From assembly GCA_024402335.1 (NCBI GenBank), contig JAKSTZ010000003.1, positions 83,826-147,825 of the forward strand: a stretch of 64,000 nt of DNA. The letters are read 5' to 3'. The translations under genes were made by a program, and so were the position numbers. Shown in pieces: positions 62,692-64,000 of the stretch; the stretch's first letter is position 1, and every line of letters begins with the position of its first letter. The notes beneath the pieces are model-generated. The model worked only from the letters and a program-made list of their open reading frames with translations. It ran no database searches and was not told the DNA's origin. This DNA is from Bacteroidales bacterium. Lineage in GTDB: Bacteria > Bacteroidota > Bacteroidia > Bacteroidales > UBA1715.

Positions 62692-62955
62692 ATGGTTATG
62701 AAGAAATTTTTAATTGGTTTTACTACTATTGCACTAGGTGCATTGTTGGTAAGTGCTTGCTGTAATTGTGAAAAAGCAAAATCTTGTGAAGATAAAAAGT
62801 GTTCAACAGAACAAGTTCAAGGTTGTGGTTGTTGTGCTGATTGCAATGCATGTTGCAAGGGCGATTGTAAATGTGCAGAAACATGTACTGATTCAACAGC
62901 TTGTTGTTCAAAAGAACAAAAATGTGCGTCGGATACAGCTTGTTGTAAAAAATAA
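62692..62955 (+). CDS. Small lipoprotein with 19 cysteines, metallothionein-like
   Basis: An 87-residue protein. Residues 1-22 form a lipoprotein signal peptide with lipobox VSAC (Cys23 acylated). The mature 65 residues contain 19 cysteines, many as CC, CxC and CxxC (for example GCGCCADCNACCKGDCKC), and no aromatic residue, as in metallothioneins. I recognise no named family. It is expected to be membrane-anchored in the periplasm. It could bind metal ions, hold a thiol reserve or buffer oxidants. It has its own operator, promoter and terminator. Confidence 0.8.
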   Translation: MVMKKFLIGFTTIALGALLVSACCNCEKAKSCEDKKCSTEQVQGCGCCADCNACCKGDCKCAETCTDSTACCSKEQKCASDTACCKK

Positions 62956-62977
62956 GCAACCGGTTCAAATTATAAAA

Positions 62978-63007
62978 AAAGCTCGTAATTTCTTACGAGC
63001 TTTTTTG
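62978..63007. terminator. Bidirectional terminator between the lipoprotein and Rrf2 genes
   Basis: The GCTCGTAA/TTACGAGC stem is flanked by seven A on the left and six T on the right, so it can terminate both converging transcripts. Confidence 0.88.
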
Positions 63008-63009
63008 CT

Positions 63010-63447
63010 TTATAATGATGCTCCAAAAAATCCAGCAGCTGCATCTTGTTTCATAAGGTCGGCAACTGTCATGCTATCAAAAAAATCGTTGACTAAGTTA
63101 TATAGCTTTTCCCACATTGGGAGTGTTCGGCAAACAGATTCTCGCTCACATTTTTTTGCATTGCAACCTAAACAGGCAACAGGAGCAAGTGATCCTTCGG
63201 TGGTTCGTAGGATTTCGCCAATAGTATATTCTTCTGGTGCCCTGTTTAATCGATAGCCGCCTCCTTTTCCGTGTGCTCCATCAATTAGGCCACTTTTTGA
63301 AAGAGTGGTTGTTATACTTTCGAGATATTTTTGTGAAATATCTTGACGTTCTGAAATATCTTTCAAACGGATGTAGTCTGTTGTTCCGTGTTCTGCTAGA
63401 TCTATCATAAGACGAATTGCATATCGTCCTCTTGTTGAAATCATCAT
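63010..63447 (-). CDS. Rrf2-family (IscR-like) transcriptional regulator
   Basis: DNA-binding regulator of 145 residues. The winged helix includes TRGRYAIRLMIDLAEHG, ISERQDISQKYLESI and HGKGGGYRL, all typical of Rrf2. Cysteines at 92, 95, 100 and 106 (CLGCNAKKCERESVC) resemble the Fe-S site of IscR rather than CymR, which lacks it. It lies 12 bases after nadA and converges on the cysteine-rich lipoprotein. It is the likely reader of the four nearby palindromes, though no palindrome is seen immediately ahead of it. Confidence 0.88.
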   Translation of the reverse strand: MMISTRGRYAIRLMIDLAEHGTTDYIRLKDISERQDISQKYLESITTTLSKSGLIDGAHGKGGGYRLNRAPEEYTIGEILRTTEGSLAPVACLGCNAKKCERESVCRTLPMWEKLYNLVNDFFDSMTVADLMKQDAAAGFFGASL

Positions 63448-63459
63448 AATAATAAATTT

Positions 63460-64000
63460 TTAACCTAATCGTAACATTTCATCTATACTTCGTTTCGCTT
63501 GTAGCCGCAGTGCTTCGTCTAAAATAATTTCTTCACCACTTGTGCCGACAATACTGCCATAAACATCTCCCAAGGTGGTAAGTTTCATATTGTGGCATAC
63601 ACAGTTTTTCGAAAGAGCGTAAAATTGCTTGCCATCTCCAATACAATCAAATTGCAAGTGCTGCACAATACTATTTTCTGTACCTATAATGAATTCCTTT
63701 TTGTCGCTGTTCTTCGCAAATGCAATGATTTCGGTTGTACTTCCAACAAAATCTGCTTCCTTTGTTACTGCTGGCTGACATTCGGGATGCACAAGTAATA
63801 AGGCATTAGGATGTTTCTCTCTCGCTTTTTGTACATCTTTCACCGACATTAAAAGGTGGGTAGGGCAACCTCCTGGTACAAATTGGAATTCTTTTTCTGG
63901 TATTTGTTGTTGAGCCCAAGCTCCTATGTTGCAGTCCGGTATAAATAGAATTTTGTTGTTTTGTATAGCTTTTACAACTTTAACTGTCGCTGACGATGTC
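63460..64000 (-). CDS. nadA: Quinolinate synthase, 3' part (cut by the window edge)
   Basis: Fe-S enzyme of NAD synthesis, condensing iminoaspartate with dihydroxyacetone phosphate. The reading frame runs off the window, leaving the C-terminal 179 or so residues. TSSATVKVV, LFIPDCNIGAWA, FVPGGCPTH, the cluster ligand in HPECQPAV, and the C-terminal NCVCHNMKLTTL segment are visible. An internal Met at 63849 is not the start. The regulator gene follows at 12 bases, so the two are probably in one operon. Confidence 0.93.
   Translation of the reverse strand, partial: TSSATVKVVKAIQNNKILFIPDCNIGAWAQQQIPEKEFQFVPGGCPTHLLMSVKDVQKAREKHPNALLLVHPECQPAVTKEADFVGSTTEIIAFAKNSDKKEFIIGTENSIVQHLQFDCIGDGKQFYALSKNCVCHNMKLTTLGDVYGSIVGTSGEEIILDEALRLQAKRSIDEMLRLG

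Noticed and set aside
1..64000. tRNA or rRNA genes
   Set aside because: No cloverleaf with a T-loop or conserved rRNA segment was recognised by reading; a dedicated search would be needed to exclude a tRNA in an intergenic gap.

Overview
The window looks like a chromosomal segment from an anaerobic-type Bacteroidota, most likely order Bacteroidales. The base composition is AT-rich. Nearly every recognisable promoter carries a Bacteroidota -7 box (TAnnTTTG), and Shine-Dalgarno sites are scarce. The gene content agrees: type III glutamine synthetase, LL-diaminopimelate aminotransferase, OmpA with thrombospondin-type-3 repeats, a secreted protein with a type IX secretion sorting tail, and an RND pump with a PG0541-like partner. 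No rRNA or tRNA gene was recognised.

Layout. (1) 1-1000 is an M23 cell-wall peptidase. (2) 1001-1970 is non-coding and contains a 383-bp MITE-like element and a short tandem repeat. (3) 1978-23256 is a surface-polysaccharide locus: GT2, GT4 and GT61 glycosyltransferases, acyltransferases, a GtrB-like and GT-C pair, a methyltransferase, a FemAB-like protein, a deacetylase and wecB. Three AAA ATPase/DUF4143 genes, a frameshifted GxxExxY gene and a regulator remnant are scattered through it. No Wzx flippase, Wzy polymerase or ABC exporter is visible. (4) 23475-36760 is a nitrogen-assimilation cluster: purF-like, dapL, glnN, gltB, gltD and asnB. (5) 36921-45159 holds OmpA, a second copy of the MITE-like element, a type IX cargo protein, clpP, an MFS transporter and a DUF1573 protein. 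(6) 45327-52328 encodes a tripartite RND efflux system with a PII-like partner and a membrane-anchored phosphoesterase. (7) 52463-64000 carries mnmA, an Asp/Glu racemase, a Pst-type ABC importer with porin, cysHND, a GNAT, a 19-cysteine lipoprotein, an IscR-like Rrf2 regulator and the 3' part of nadA.

The main hypothesis concerns region 7. Four copies of a 21-bp palindrome (AACCTA-N9-TAGGTT) lie upstream of cysD, the GNAT, the cysteine-rich lipoprotein and the porin/Pst-type operon. The IscR-like regulator sits next to them. Together they look like one sulfur or Fe-S regulon. Three anion-contacting positions of the Pst-type binding protein differ from E. coli PstS and phoU is absent, so this importer may carry sulfate rather than phosphate.

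A second pattern is that each of the three ATPase/DUF4143 genes has its own private tandem repeat (22-, 33- or 23-bp period) at or just upstream of its promoter. A third is the MITE-like element, present in two closely similar copies about 37 kb apart, with terminal inverted repeats and a perfect 14-bp hairpin.
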